Positions 1-8,716 of a DNA stretch of 64,000 bases are shown one piece after another. The translations under genes and the position numbers were made by a program. This DNA comes from a bacterium. GTDB taxonomy: Bacteria > Vulcanimicrobiota > Vulcanimicrobiia > Vulcanimicrobiales > Vulcanimicrobiaceae. The notes under the pieces were generated by a model. The model searched no databases and had not been told where the DNA came from. It saw nothing but the letters and a program-made list of their open reading frames with translations. The stretch is from NCBI GenBank assembly GCA_021832345.1, contig JAKBKY010000004.1, positions 105,001 to 169,000 of the forward strand, written 5' to 3'. Positions within the stretch are counted from its first letter, which is position 1. Every line of letters begins with the position of its first letter.

Positions 1-1046
1 CGGACGCGCAGTTTCTCCAGGAACTGCTCGTAGACCGGCGCCTCGACGATCGCACGCGAACACGCCGAACACTTCTGCCCCTGAAAACCGAAAGCCGACA
101 CCGCAACGGCTTCCACGGCCGCGTCGAGGTCGGCATCGGCGGCAACGATGATCGAATCCTTACCGCCCATCTCGGCGACGACGCGCTTGATCCACTTCTG
201 CCCGGGCTGGGGCTTGGCCGCCAACTCGTTGATATGCAAGCCGACCTCTTTACTGCCGGTAAACGAGATGAAACGAATCTGCGGATGCGCCACCATCAGG
301 TCACCGATCGCTCGTCCCGATCCTGGAATGAAGTTGAGAACGCCTGCAGGCAGGCCGACCTCGTGCATCAGATCGACAAACCAGGCCGCAATGACCGGTG
401 AGTCGCTTGAGGGCTTGAGTACCACCGTATTACCGGTAACCACCGCTGCTGCCGTCATGCCGATCATGATCGCTGCAGCGAAGTTCCAGGGCGGAATCAC
501 GGCTCCGACACCCAGCGGAATGTAGACGAGTTCGTTTGCCTCGCCTGCGACCGGGACGACCGGTTGCGCCTCGGCATAGCGCAGCGCCTCGCGCGCATAG
601 AACTCCAGGAAGTCGATCGCCTCGGCGAGATCGCCGTCGGCCTCGCCCCAGCTCTTGCCGACCTCGCTCACCAGCAGCGCATCGTACTCAAACCTGCGCC
701 GGCGCATCAACTCTGCCGCAGCGAAGAGTACGCCGGCGCGCTCGAGCGCACTCGTCTTCTTCCAGGTCTCGAACGCCCGCGCTGCCGCGTCGATCGCTGC
801 GCGGGCATGATCGGGCCCGGCGCAGCTCACGACACCAACGGTGCGCGCCGGATCCGCAGGATTGATCGAGATGATCTTCTGCTCGGTCTCGATCCGCCGG
901 CCTTCGATCACTAAGGGATAGGATTGGCCGCCGCGAGCGGCAACCTGCGCCAATGCAGCCCGCATGGCTGCCGCCTCGCTCGGCTCACCGAACGTCTTGA
1001 TGGGCTCGTTGGTAAAGGGCGCGATGCGCTCGATGGTCGTACTCAC
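1..1046 (-). CDS. L-glutamate gamma-semialdehyde (1-pyrroline-5-carboxylate) dehydrogenase, C-terminus outside window
   Basis: NAD-dependent aldehyde dehydrogenase that oxidises glutamate-5-semialdehyde to glutamate, the last step of proline (and arginine) breakdown in the cytoplasm. Translating the minus strand from GTG at 1046 gives about 348 residues with ALDH landmarks: VIPPWNFAAAI (substrate/NAD pocket), NTVVLKPSS, FTGSKEVG, the general-base region AEMGGKDSI and the catalytic-Cys block FGFQGQKCSACSRAIV. The FQGQKCSA form is typical of the P5C dehydrogenase branch (RocA/PruA/PutA C-domain) rather than generic ALDH. An AGTGAGGA ribosome site precedes the GTG. The gene runs off the left edge, so the last 150 or so residues are not seen. 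It diverges from lhgO. Confidence 0.88.
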   Translation of the reverse strand, partial: MSTTIERIAPFTNEPIKTFGEPSEAAAMRAALAQVAARGGQSYPLVIEGRRIETEQKIISINPADPARTVGVVSCAGPDHARAAIDAAARAFETWKKTSALERAGVLFAAAELMRRRRFEYDALLVSEVGKSWGEADGDLAEAIDFLEFYAREALRYAEAQPVVPVAGEANELVYIPLGVGAVIPPWNFAAAIMIGMTAAAVVTGNTVVLKPSSDSPVIAAWFVDLMHEVGLPAGVLNFIPGSGRAIGDLMVAHPQIRFISFTGSKEVGLHINELAAKPQPGQKWIKRVVAEMGGKDSIIVAADADLDAAVEAVAVSAFGFQGQKCSACSRAIVEAPVYEQFLEKLRV

Positions 1047-1164
1047 GGGGTCCTCACTTTGGATGGAAGCGATCAGGTAGCTTGATTCTACCCGAGCCTG
1101 CCTACCCCGCTCTGCCACCAATCCGGTAGCGGAGCTGTGCCGGGCACAAGAGAACCCGGCCGCC

Positions 1165-2388
1165 ATGGTTTACGACATCGCCATCGTCGGCGGCGGAATC
1201 GTCGGGCTGGCCACGGGGCGAGAGCTGCTCGAACGCCACCCGCACCTCACGCTGCTCCTTCTGGAGAAGGACGACATCCTCAGCGCCCAGCAGACCGGGC
1301 ACAACTCAGGCGTCATTCACTCCGGCATCTACTACCAACCCGGTTCGCTCAAGGCGAGGCTCTGCGTCGAGGGACGGAAGGCGCTCTGGGCGTACTGCGA
1401 AGCGAAGGGTATCGAGTACCGGCGGGTCGGCAAGCTCATCGTCGCGACCGGCGAAGCCGAACTCCCTCGACTTGACGCGCTGCTTGCGCGTGGTATCGCT
1501 AACGGGATCGAGGACCTCGAACTGATCGATGCCGCCGGCATCACCGAGCGGGAACCGCATTGCAGGGGCATTCGAGCGATCTTTTCACCGGTCACCGGCA
1601 TCGTCGACTACGGGGTGGTCGCGCGCTCCTACGGCAACGACATTCGCCAAGCCGGCGGCGAGATACTTACCGGACACCAGGTTCGCAGCATCGAACGGCG
1701 CGGCTCAACCACGCTTCTGCGCACGAACGCGGGCGACTATGAAGCCACGAACGTCATCACCTGCGGCGGGCTGCAGTCGGATCGATTGGCGAAGATGACC
1801 GGCGGAAACGGCGATCCAAAGATCGTCCCGTTCCGCGGCGACTACCTGATGCTCAAGCCTGAGAAGCGATCGCTCGTCAGAGGCAACATCTACCCGGTCC
1901 CCGACCCAGCCTTTCCGTTCCTCGGCGTCCACTTTACGCCGCATATGAACGGCGACATTTGGTTGGGTCCCAATGCCGTACTCGCATTCTCGCGCGAAGG
2001 CTACTCGTTTGGGACGATCAACATCGGCGATCTGCTCGAGACGTTGACCTATCCGGGCTTCATCAAGTTAGCCGGAAAGTTCATGGCGACGGGAATGGGT
2101 GAGATGTATCGCGATGTGGTTCGTTCGGCATACGTGACCGCGCTGCAGCGCTATATCCCAGACCTACGCGTCGAAGACACCTTGCCCGGCCCCTCAGGCG
2201 TACGCGCACAAGCGATGATGAGCGATGGTTCTTTGGTCGACGACTTCGTCTTCGATGGATCAAACGCGGTCGTCCACGTCCGTAACGCTCCGTCCCCGGC
2301 TGCGACGTCGTCGCTCGCCATCGGCCGCTACATCGCCGGCGACGCCGACACGCGCTTTGGGCTGGGCACGACGCCGGCCGTTGTCTAA
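1165..2388 (+). CDS. lhgO: L-2-hydroxyglutarate oxidase (FAD-dependent)
   Basis: FAD enzyme of the DAO family that oxidises L-2-hydroxyglutarate to 2-oxoglutarate and usually passes electrons to quinone at the membrane. The 407-aa protein starts with a Rossmann dinucleotide fold (DIAIVGGGIVGLA, residues 4-16) and the LhgO-specific block HNSGVIHSGIYYQPGS, and ends with the family tail VHVRNAPSPAATSSLAIG near the C-terminus. Length matches the family (about 400 aa). L-2HG is a product of glutarate hydroxylation, so this gene fits with the glutaryl-CoA-dehydrogenase-like gene about 18 kb away and the P5C dehydrogenase next door in C5-dicarboxylate/glutamate metabolism (inference). The downstream GNAT gene overlaps its last codons. 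Confidence 0.9.
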   Translation: MVYDIAIVGGGIVGLATGRELLERHPHLTLLLLEKDDILSAQQTGHNSGVIHSGIYYQPGSLKARLCVEGRKALWAYCEAKGIEYRRVGKLIVATGEAELPRLDALLARGIANGIEDLELIDAAGITEREPHCRGIRAIFSPVTGIVDYGVVARSYGNDIRQAGGEILTGHQVRSIERRGSTTLLRTNAGDYEATNVITCGGLQSDRLAKMTGGNGDPKIVPFRGDYLMLKPEKRSLVRGNIYPVPDPAFPFLGVHFTPHMNGDIWLGPNAVLAFSREGYSFGTINIGDLLETLTYPGFIKLAGKFMATGMGEMYRDVVRSAYVTALQRYIPDLRVEDTLPGPSGVRAQAMMSDGSLVDDFVFDGSNAVVHVRNAPSPAATSSLAIGRYIAGDADTRFGLGTTPAVV

Positions 2389-2881
2389 GAACAAGGCACA
2401 GGTTCGTATCGAGCCCATGCGAGTCGAAGACATCGACACGGTCCTCGAGCTCTTCGAGGCCGTCGCTGCGGAACGCCGATACATCGGCACCGAGCCCGGC
2501 TTCGATCGTGCCGTCTATCGTGCGCGTCTTGCTGCCCGCGTTGACGATCGGCAGCGGCCAAGCTTCGTCGCTCGCATCGACGGCCGGCTTATCGGGCATC
2601 TCTCCATCTCCCAGCATCACGAGTTTGGACCCACCCTCGGCATGATGGTGGCGGCCGAGTATCGCGGTCGCGGCGTCGGTCGCGCGTTACTCCAGCAGGC
2701 ATGTGCGTGGGCCACGGCTGCCGGCTACCCGCTCAGCCTGCTCGTCTTTCCACACAACCACGCTGCGCGCGGGCTCTACCGTTCGATGGGATTTCTCGAA
2801 GTAGAGCGCTTCGAACGCGATGCCGTACGGGCGAATGGCGAAGTCTGGGACACGATCCTCATGCGCAAGACGTTTTCGTAA
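2381..2881 (+). CDS. GNAT-family N-acetyltransferase
   Basis: Predicted acetyl-CoA-dependent N-acetyltransferase, substrate unknown. The fold is visible as beta1 (VRIEPMRVEDIDTVLELF), then the acetyl-CoA binding motif A with R-G-x-G-V-G-R-A (YRGRGVGRALLQQA) and motif B with ARGLYRSMGFLEVERFE. I chose the TTG at 2381 because it keeps the conserved first beta strand and overlaps the lhgO stop, suggesting translational coupling. An ATG at 2417 would remove that strand. Neither start has a convincing Shine-Dalgarno. Product about 166 aa, normal for single-domain GNATs. It converges on rplQ. Confidence 0.75.
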   Translation: MSKNKAQVRIEPMRVEDIDTVLELFEAVAAERRYIGTEPGFDRAVYRARLAARVDDRQRPSFVARIDGRLIGHLSISQHHEFGPTLGMMVAAEYRGRGVGRALLQQACAWATAAGYPLSLLVFPHNHAARGLYRSMGFLEVERFERDAVRANGEVWDTILMRKTFS

Positions 2882-2969
2882 CGCCGAGCTGACCCGCATA
2901 GGCGTCCATGAGCGCATGAGAAAACGCACACGACGCCCCGGAGAAGCCGGACCGGCGAGCAGGGGATCG

Positions 2970-3323
2970 CTACTTAACCAGTTCGAGAATCGAGAGTTCC
3001 GCCGCATCGCCATGACGCACCCGCGACTTCATGATCCGGGTATATCCGCCCGCTCGTCCCTTCATCGCTGGAGCAATTTGCTCGACGAGCTTCTTCACCA
3101 CCGCGGGTTCAGTGAGGAACTCCGCGACATTACGTCGCGCAGCCAAGTCCCCGGCCATCGCAGTCGTAATCAACCTCTCGGCAACGCGGCTAATCTCTTT
3201 TGCCTTGGTCGTTGTCGTCTCTATTTTCTCATGCTTAAACAACGACGTTGCAAGATTCCGAAGGAGCGCCTTGCGATGCCCGTCCGTACGCGAAAGCCGT
3301 TTAGCCTTAATTTGATGCGGCAT
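2970..3323 (-). CDS. rplQ: 50S ribosomal protein L17
   Basis: Large-subunit protein near the peptide exit tunnel. The 117-aa product shows the L17 signatures THR-like DGHRKALLRNLATSLFKHEKI and TTTTKAKEISRVAERLIT. It is the last gene of the alpha operon (rpsK-rpsD-rpoA-rplQ), 15 bp after rpoA, as in most bacteria. The 88 bp to the convergent GNAT gene show no clear intrinsic terminator with a U-run. Confidence 0.97.
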   Translation of the reverse strand: MPHQIKAKRLSRTDGHRKALLRNLATSLFKHEKIETTTTKAKEISRVAERLITTAMAGDLAARRNVAEFLTEPAVVKKLVEQIAPAMKGRAGGYTRIMKSRVRHGDAAELSILELVK

Positions 3324-3338
3324 AATCTGTTCTTCTCG

Positions 3339-4265
3339 CTACGCCTGACGAAGCGAGAGTCCCCTCTCTGCAAGAACCTGTTGGATTTCGTCCAGCGACT
3401 TTCGGCCGAAATTGCGCATTTTCATGATCTCGTCTTCGGTGAGATCCAGCAACTCCGACACACGGGATATACCTGCTCGTTTCAAACAGTTGTATGAACG
3501 GACGGAAAGGTTGAGCGTCTCTACCGGAATATCCCACTCGCTCATGGGTGTCTCCGGCACCGGCTGCTCCGCCGTGGTGAAGCCGACGAACAGGTCGAGC
3601 TGCTCCTGGAGGATGCCGGCAGCCGTGGAGAGCGCATCATCTGGAGAGATTGATCCGTTTGTCTCAATCTCGAGCGTCAAGCGATCGTAGTCAACGCTCT
3701 GTCCTACTCGCGTATCATCAACCGTGAAATTCATCCGGCGAATGGGAGAGAAGATCGAATCCATTGGAATGAGGCCGATCACATGCTCCACATTACGCTG
3801 GCGATCTGCTGTGACATAGCCACGCCCTTTTTCCACGCCGATTTCCATGGTTAGCTTGGCGTCCTTCGACGACAAAGTGGCGATATGGTAGGACGAGTCG
3901 AGAACTTCGACATCGGCATCTTCGACGATATCGGCGGCTGTAACCTCACGCGGGCCGACGACCGAGAGCGCCAACACCTTGGGCTCGTCGGTACTGAGCC
4001 GAACCGGAAGCCCCTTAAGGTTAAGCATCAATGCGATGGTATCTTCAACGACGCCGGGTAGCGTTGAAAACTCATGCACGACGCCGTCGATCTTAACGTA
4101 GGTCACGGCTGCGCCTGGAATCGAGCTTAGGAGTATGCGCCGCAGTGCGTTGCCTAGGGTAATGCCAAAGCCACGCTCGAGCGGCTCGACCACGAACTTC
4201 GCGAAGTTCTCGCGACGCTCGCGTACTTCGATTGCCGCTCCGTGGGGCGTTTCCAAAACAGTCAT
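3339..4265 (-). CDS. rpoA: DNA-directed RNA polymerase subunit alpha
   Basis: Assembly platform of RNA polymerase. In the 308-aa protein the N-terminal dimerisation domain is recognised by ERGFGITLGNALRRILLSS and the C-terminal domain (about residues 240-308) by SYNCLKRAGISRVSELL and MRNFGRKSLDEIQ, the helix-hairpin-helix that contacts UP elements and activators. Length is close to the usual 310-330 aa. It lies between rpsD (103 bp upstream) and rplQ (15 bp downstream). Confidence 0.98.
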   Translation of the reverse strand: MTVLETPHGAAIEVRERRENFAKFVVEPLERGFGITLGNALRRILLSSIPGAAVTYVKIDGVVHEFSTLPGVVEDTIALMLNLKGLPVRLSTDEPKVLALSVVGPREVTAADIVEDADVEVLDSSYHIATLSSKDAKLTMEIGVEKGRGYVTADRQRNVEHVIGLIPMDSIFSPIRRMNFTVDDTRVGQSVDYDRLTLEIETNGSISPDDALSTAAGILQEQLDLFVGFTTAEQPVPETPMSEWDIPVETLNLSVRSYNCLKRAGISRVSELLDLTEDEIMKMRNFGRKSLDEIQQVLAERGLSLRQA

Positions 4266-4368
4266 GGTCTGCTGTAATTTCCTTTTTTGCCGTTTACGTT
4301 ATCCGCCCAAGCGTTTGGCTGAACCAGACGCTTCGACGATCGGACGCCTAACGGCAGCGTAGAGTAGA

Positions 4369-5025
4369 TTATCGACTATAAAACTCGACGATGAGTTGCT
4401 CGTCGACCGGCGTATCGATCTGCTCGCGTGCCGGTATATCTAAGACCTTGCCGCTCCAGTCTTGGTCGTTCCACTCCAGCCAATCGGGTGGCCGGCGATT
4501 GCGCGCGACTTCCGCATTGGCTTCGAACACCAGTGACTTCTTGCTGCGCTCACCGACCGATACGACGTCCCCGGGTTTCACGATATACGATGGAATGTTA
4601 ACCAGGCGGCCGTTCACGCGAAAGTGGCGGTGCGTCACTAGCTGACGCGCCTGCGCGCGGCTATTCGCCAGATTGAGGCGATAAACCACGTTATCGAGTC
4701 GGCGTTCCAACAACTGGAGAAACGTCTTGCCGGTTTGCCCCGGAACGCGTGCCGCCTCACGGAAGTAGTTCTCAAACTGCGTCTCATGCACGCCGTAATA
4801 GCGCCGCATCTTTTGCTTTTCGCGCAGTTGTCGTCCGAACTCCGAGACTTTATTCCGCGACTTCCCTGAGGTCTTCTGGCCGGGGGCGGTACCGCGACGC
4901 TCGACCGCGCACTTTTTCGTCAAGCAACGGTCGCCCTTCAGGAATAACTTCATCTTTTCGCCGGTCTTGCTCGCTGCCGTTTCGCGACGGCAAAGACGAC
5001 AAACGGACCCAATATAACGCGACAT
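4369..5025 (-). CDS. rpsD: 30S ribosomal protein S4
   Basis: Primary 16S rRNA-binding protein that nucleates 30S assembly. Start taken at [15 protein letters not shown] (ATG at 5025), giving 218 aa; an upstream in-frame extension has no S4 similarity. The N-terminus has the zinc-binding C+ form (CRLC, then GDRC and KKC), and the S4 RNA-binding domain follows with [28 protein letters not shown]. Located between rpsK and rpoA as in the standard alpha operon; in other bacteria S4 is the autogenous repressor of this operon. Confidence 0.97.
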   Translation of the reverse strand: MSRYIGSVCRLCRRETAASKTGEKMKLFLKGDRCLTKKCAVERRGTAPGQKTSGKSRNKVSEFGRQLREKQKMRRYYGVHETQFENYFREAARVPGQTGKTFLQLLERRLDNVVYRLNLANSRAQARQLVTHRHFRVNGRLVNIPSYIVKPGDVVSVGERSKKSLVFEANAEVARNRRPPDWLEWNDQDWSGKVLDIPAREQIDTPVDEQLIVEFYSR

Positions 5026-5042
5026 ATTCTCTCTCGCCCTCC

Positions 5043-5438
5043 TTACACGCGCCGCCGCTTCGGCGGGCGACAACCGTTATGCGGAATGGGCGTAACATCT
5101 TTGATGAGCGTGATCTCCAGACCCGCGGCTTGCAGCGAGCGAATGGCCGCCTCGCGACCGGCACCGGGACCCTTGACGAGAACCTCGGTGGTCTTCATCC
5201 CATGTTCGATCGCCTTGCGCGCGGCGGCTTCTGCCGCCATCTGCGCGGCGAACGGCGTCGACTTCTTCGAGCCTTTAAAACCGAGATTGCCGGCTGATGC
5301 CCAAGAGATCACGTTGCCGTGACCGTCTGCAATCGTCACCAAGGTATTATTAAATGAGGCGTGGATGTGCGCAACACCTGAGGCAATATTCTTAAACTCG
5401 CGCTTGCGGCGCGTCTTGGTTTGTTTTTTTGCGGCCAA
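5043..5438 (-). CDS. rpsK: 30S ribosomal protein S11
   Basis: Platform protein of the 30S subunit that cradles the mRNA near the Shine-Dalgarno helix. The reading frame stays open upstream, but TTG at 5438 is the natural start: GGAG lies just upstream and the product begins [21 protein letters not shown], giving 131 aa, the normal S11 size. Conserved [27 protein letters not shown] and [18 protein letters not shown] are present. First gene of a transcription unit restarted by the promoter at 5598-5626 after the inserted beta-barrel gene. Confidence 0.96.
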   Translation of the reverse strand: MAAKKQTKTRRKREFKNIASGVAHIHASFNNTLVTIADGHGNVISWASAGNLGFKGSKKSTPFAAQMAAEAAARKAIEHGMKTTEVLVKGPGAGREAAIRSLQAAGLEITLIKDVTPIPHNGCRPPKRRRV

Positions 5439-5597
5439 CCTAAACTCCGACTCTCGTTTATCCTTCCCCGAACGACGGGGTGTCGTCGCCTCGACCCCAC
5501 AACGGAGGGTCTTCCGCGGGAATCTCATGCATCGGGCACTCGGCGATTGCGCCCGCAAGCAGAACGGTGTCGCCGGAGGGTCCGGCGCCAAGCGCTT

Positions 5598-5626
5598 ATG
5601 CTACCTGAACGGCCCCGCCCAGTCAA
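5598..5626 (-). promoter_or_regulatory. sigma70-type promoter for rpsK-rpsD-rpoA-rplQ
   Basis: On the minus strand TTGACT is followed by exactly 17 nt and TAGCAT (5/6 and 4/6 to consensus). Transcription would begin near 5591, leaving a leader of about 150 nt before the TTG of rpsK. The leader holds a 7-bp GC hairpin at 5569-5585 and could host S4-type autoregulation (inference). It lies just downstream of the inserted 441-aa gene and its terminator. Confidence 0.75.
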
Positions 5627-5659
5627 GGACCCCGTCCACAGGGCTGTGACAGAGAGCGA

Positions 5660-5685
5660 GGGACCCGGCCCGATGGCCGAGTCCC
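5660..5685 (-). terminator. Hairpin terminator after the 441-aa beta-barrel gene
   Basis: 11-bp stem (GGGACTCGGCC paired with GGCCGGGTCCC, one G-U) with a 4-nt loop, 26 nt after the stop codon on the minus strand. It is not followed by a U-run, so termination strength is uncertain. Confidence 0.6.
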
Positions 5686-5711
5686 TTTGGTCGTCCTGGT
5701 CGAACCTTCGA

Positions 5712-7037
5712 CTAGAACCTGATGCCGAGACCGACGTACGGCCCAGCCTCCGTGTAGCCGATGCCACCCGGGGTGTTCTGCTTAGCCGTGCCCTTGTTGC
5801 CGAGGAAGCCGAGGTCGAGGAAGACCGGGCTGTGCTGCGGACGGAACGTCACGCCGAGCTGGTACTTGAGGATGTTGTAGGCCAGCGTGTACGGGCCGGT
5901 TGGGCAGACGTTGATGCCGCAGTTGCCTTTGGCGTTGGGATAGTAGTAGGCGCTCCCGTAAATCGAGAAGTTCTTGTTGAGCGAGGGCAGTTTTTCTACC
6001 CCGTAACCGAACCCCTTGATGCGAGGATAACCGTAGTTCCCACTGTCGACGAGATATCCGACGCCGACGTAGATACGCGGGTTGGCGACCTTCAGGCCGA
6101 GACGGCCGTCAAAGTCGTAGTTCCGCACCTGGAAGGAGGGGACGTAGGTCTGCGTCATGGTGCCGATCGCCGTGACCATGCACTGCGGATCAGCAGCGCT
6201 GGTGCAGTTATGCGGATAGGTAAACTGGCGGTAATCACCTTCGATCATCCAGGGCAGGTTGAAGAGATTGAACTCAGCACCCGCTCGGACCGCGTACGAC
6301 GCGGTCTTGCCCGAGTTTCCTGGGCTGAACTCGTTGTAGACCTTCGGCCTGAGCATGTAGTCGCCGACGATGAAACGGTCCTGGTACGGGGTCGCGATCG
6401 GCGCCGGGGTCGGCGTCGGGGGGACCGTGGCAACAGGTGCCGGGGTCGGCGGTGGAGCGGTGGCCGGCGGCGGCGGGGTCGGCGGCAGATACCGCACGAC
6501 GACGATCCGACGGTTCGGCACCCACTGGACGTACGCGCCCATGCCTTCCGAGAGTACGCGAATAGGAACGAGAATGTGGCCCTTGTACATCATCGGCGGG
6601 ACGTCCAGTGGACGCGATTCGCCGTTGATAATGACCACCGGCTTGCCGAGCGTCACCTTGACGGAGGCGCCGGGTTTGCTGATGGTCACGGTCTTGGTCG
6701 ACCGGTTGTACTTCACCGTGGCACCCATCTGCTGGAACATCGAGCGCAGAGGGATGAGAACGGTGGTGCCACGGACTAATGCCGCCAGAACGCGCCCTTT
6801 GCGAAGGGTGTCCGGCTTGGCGTAGACGTGGTGGTTATTATACAGGATCGGATAGCGCCCCGACGGTGGGGAACCGAAATCCGCCGGCGGAGCCGCCGCA
6901 GTACCGCCCGAGGCCTGCGCAATCGCATTGGGTCCAACGTTGCCTTGCGATGCGTGGTTCGACGGGGCGGCGACTGCGTTGAGTCCCAGACCGGCTGCAA
7001 GCAGCACGGTGAGGACTCCAATGCTCAGTCGCTTCAA
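5712..7037 (-). CDS. Secreted copper-amine-oxidase-N-type domain protein with C-terminal outer-membrane beta-barrel
   Basis: 441 aa, starting at TTG 7037 behind a textbook AGGAGG. Order: Sec signal peptide (residues 1-24); two alpha/beta units of the copper amine oxidase N-terminal (stalk) fold at about 85-185 (VLIPLRSMFQQMGA, then ILVPIRVLSEGMGAYVQW); a Pro/Thr/Ala-rich linker at about 187-218; then some 220 residues of alternating amphipathic strands (NYDFDGRLGLKVANPRIYVG, YQLGVTFRP) ending GPYVGLGIRF, with a terminal Phe as in BAM-inserted barrels. Probable role: outer-membrane anchored surface protein binding peptidoglycan or polysaccharide (inference). It has no ribosomal function yet sits between rpsM and rpsK, framed by its own promoter and terminator. 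Confidence 0.8.
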   Translation of the reverse strand: MKRLSIGVLTVLLAAGLGLNAVAAPSNHASQGNVGPNAIAQASGGTAAAPPADFGSPPSGRYPILYNNHHVYAKPDTLRKGRVLAALVRGTTVLIPLRSMFQQMGATVKYNRSTKTVTISKPGASVKVTLGKPVVIINGESRPLDVPPMMYKGHILVPIRVLSEGMGAYVQWVPNRRIVVVRYLPPTPPPPATAPPPTPAPVATVPPTPTPAPIATPYQDRFIVGDYMLRPKVYNEFSPGNSGKTASYAVRAGAEFNLFNLPWMIEGDYRQFTYPHNCTSAADPQCMVTAIGTMTQTYVPSFQVRNYDFDGRLGLKVANPRIYVGVGYLVDSGNYGYPRIKGFGYGVEKLPSLNKNFSIYGSAYYYPNAKGNCGINVCPTGPYTLAYNILKYQLGVTFRPQHSPVFLDLGFLGNKGTAKQNTPGGIGYTEAGPYVGLGIRF

Positions 7038-7143
7038 GTTAGCCTCCTAAAGAGTATGTGGTGTGCTTGGCGCTAACGCCGAGCGAGTTTTGCCTTCCAG
7101 CTACCGGGATACACCCTTTGGAGTTCTCTCGTAAGCGGGAAGG

Positions 7144-7172
7144 AGTCTACTCTCTAAGAGCATACCCGGCAA
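7144..7172 (-). promoter_or_regulatory. Candidate promoter of the inserted beta-barrel gene
   Basis: Minus strand TTGCCG, 17-nt spacer, TAGACT, giving a 5' UTR of about 100 nt that ends in AGGAGG. Each hexamer matches consensus at 4 of 6. The rest of the 350-bp gap 7038-7387 holds only the terminator hairpin after rpsM. Confidence 0.45.
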
Positions 7173-7358
7173 GCGGAGAAGCCACACGCTTTCAAGCACA
7201 ATTTCCAGCGCTGCAGCGACGGCGACCTTGGCCCCAAGAGGGTTCCCGAACGTCCCGAGCCAGGATAGGGGTTCGCAGCGCCGGGACCACAATCTACGGG
7301 AGCACGTGGTCACGGCGCCACGATAGTCGCTCCGCGGGCTGGTCCCTCGAGAATACCG

Positions 7359-7382
7359 CGGGCCCGGCAGTTGCCGGGCCCG
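7359..7382 (-). terminator. Perfect GC hairpin directly after rpsM
   Basis: 10-bp perfect stem (CGGGCCCGGC / GCCGGGCCCG) with a 4-nt loop, starting 5 nt after the rpsM stop. There is no U-tract. Its position closes the spc-type operon before the inserted gene. Confidence 0.65.
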
Positions 7383-7387
7383 GGCGA

Positions 7388-7774
7388 TCACTTCTTCGTT
7401 ACGGTCTTCTTCTTCCCGGCAACCGTGCGCTTGGGGCCCTTACGGGTTCGCGCATTGGTCTTGGTTCGTTGGCCGCGCACCGGCAAACCGCGCCTGTGGC
7501 GCAGACCGCGATAGCAACCGATATCCATGAGCCGCTTGATGTTCGAGGAGACTTCACGCCGTAGATCGCCTTCGACCGTGATCGTCAACTGCTCGATCGC
7601 GTCACGGACGCGCTTCTCGTCGTCTTCGGTCATCTCTTTCACGCGCAGATCCGGGCTAATGCCTGTATGCGCCAACAGGCGGCGCGCCGTTGTTGGGCCG
7701 ATGCCGTAGATGTACGTCAACGCAATCTCGATGCGCTTTTCACGAGGAAGATCGATGCCGGAAATACGCGCCAT
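7388..7774 (-). CDS. rpsM: 30S ribosomal protein S13
   Basis: Head protein of the 30S subunit, contacting S19 and the P-site tRNA. 128 aa with [20 protein letters not shown] at the N-terminus, [13 protein letters not shown] (helix-two-turn-helix) and the basic tail [20 protein letters not shown] ending in a lysine-rich stretch. Three nt after rpmJ. S13 is normally followed at once by rpsK; here a hairpin and a 1.3-kb foreign gene intervene. Confidence 0.97.
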   Translation of the reverse strand: MARISGIDLPREKRIEIALTYIYGIGPTTARRLLAHTGISPDLRVKEMTEDDEKRVRDAIEQLTITVEGDLRREVSSNIKRLMDIGCYRGLRHRRGLPVRGQRTKTNARTRKGPKRTVAGKKKTVTKK

Positions 7775-7777
7775 GTG

Positions 7778-7894
7778 TTACCCCTGTACCTGTTTGTGCT
7801 TCGGATTGACATCGCAAATCACGCGCACTTTGCCGTGACGGCGAATGATTTTGCACTTTTCGCAAATCTGTTTGACTGAAGGACGAACTTTCAT
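7778..7894 (-). CDS. rpmJ: 50S ribosomal protein L36
   Basis: Small zinc-ribbon protein of the 50S subunit, 38 aa: begins [19 protein letters not shown] and continues [18 protein letters not shown]. The C-x2-C ... C ... H zinc ligands of the C+ form are intact. It lies between map and rpmJ's usual partner rpsM. Usually infA stands between map and rpmJ; here only 30 bp separate them and infA is absent. Confidence 0.96.
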   Translation of the reverse strand: MKVRPSVKQICEKCKIIRRHGKVRVICDVNPKHKQVQG

Positions 7895-7924
7895 CTGATT
7901 ACCTTAACATCTGACGGCGAGCGC

Positions 7925-8716
7925 TCAACGGTGATTTCGATACTTTTCGGCGTCGGGGTGCTCCCCGATCTCGCGCAACGTGAGAATACGAGGCCCTGCC
8001 AACGTCACCGCGATGGTGTGTTCGAAATGCGCAGCGAGCATACCATCTGTGGTCACGACTGTCCAGCCGTCTTTGTGGATATCGACCTGGCGATCACCTT
8101 GGGTGATCATCGGCTCGACCGCTAAAACGAGGCCCGGGCGCAAGGCTGGTCCCGATCCCGCCTTGCCGTAGTTGGGGACCTGCGGCTCTTCGTGCATGGC
8201 ACGACCGACCCCGTGACCGACCAACTCCCGTACCACACCATACCCCTGGCCCTCGGCGTGTGCCTGGACGGCGGCCCCGATATCGCCCACGAACTTGCCG
8301 ACCTGCATCTGTTCGATCCCCAGCATTAGGCACTGCTGCGTCACGTCCAGCAGCCGAGCAGCCTCGGCCCCGACGGCGCCGACAGGCACCGTCACCGCAC
8401 TGTCGCTTACGTAACCCTCGTAGGTCGTCCCGATATCGATCGACAACAGGTCGCCCTCGCGCAGGGTGTAGTCACCCGGGATGCCATGCACGACCTCGGC
8501 GTTGACCGAGGTGCAGATCGAGGCCGGAAATCCACGATACCCCTTGAAGGTGGGCTCCCCGCCCCGGCTGCGGATACCACGCTCGGCCAACTCATCGAGG
8601 TCCCGAGTGGTCATACCCGGCTGCACCGCCTGCATGAGCTCACCCAAGACCGCTGCCGTGATCTTCCCGCTGCGGCGCATCGTTTCGATTTCGCGAGGCG
8701 ACTTCAACGTGATCAT
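7925..8716 (-). CDS. map: Methionine aminopeptidase, type I
   Basis: Dinuclear metal enzyme removing the initiator Met from nascent proteins. 263 aa. Metal ligands appear in the expected blocks: SIDIGTTYEGYVSDSA (two Asp), GHGVGRAMHEEPQVPNYG (His), AVEPM (Glu) and HFEHTIAV (Glu side); the substrate-side His is in GIPGDYTL context. No N-terminal zinc-finger extension. The ATG overlaps the adk stop by 4 bp, implying translational coupling, as in the canonical secY-adk-map order. Confidence 0.96.
   Translation of the reverse strand: MITLKSPREIETMRRSGKITAAVLGELMQAVQPGMTTRDLDELAERGIRSRGGEPTFKGYRGFPASICTSVNAEVVHGIPGDYTLREGDLLSIDIGTTYEGYVSDSAVTVPVGAVGAEAARLLDVTQQCLMLGIEQMQVGKFVGDIGAAVQAHAEGQGYGVVRELVGHGVGRAMHEEPQVPNYGKAGSGPALRPGLVLAVEPMITQGDRQVDIHKDGWTVVTTDGMLAAHFEHTIAVTLAGPRILTLREIGEHPDAEKYRNHR

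Noticed and set aside
5421-6779. Long open frame of 452 codons on the plus strand opposite the 441-aa gene
   Set aside because: It is antisense to a gene with signal peptide, domain and barrel features, and its product is low-complexity Arg/Asp/Val without any recognisable fold; a GC-rich shadow frame.
7359-7382. Possible CRISPR-like or IS end from the perfect GC palindrome
   Set aside because: Single copy and located right after a stop codon; terminator hairpin is the simpler reading.
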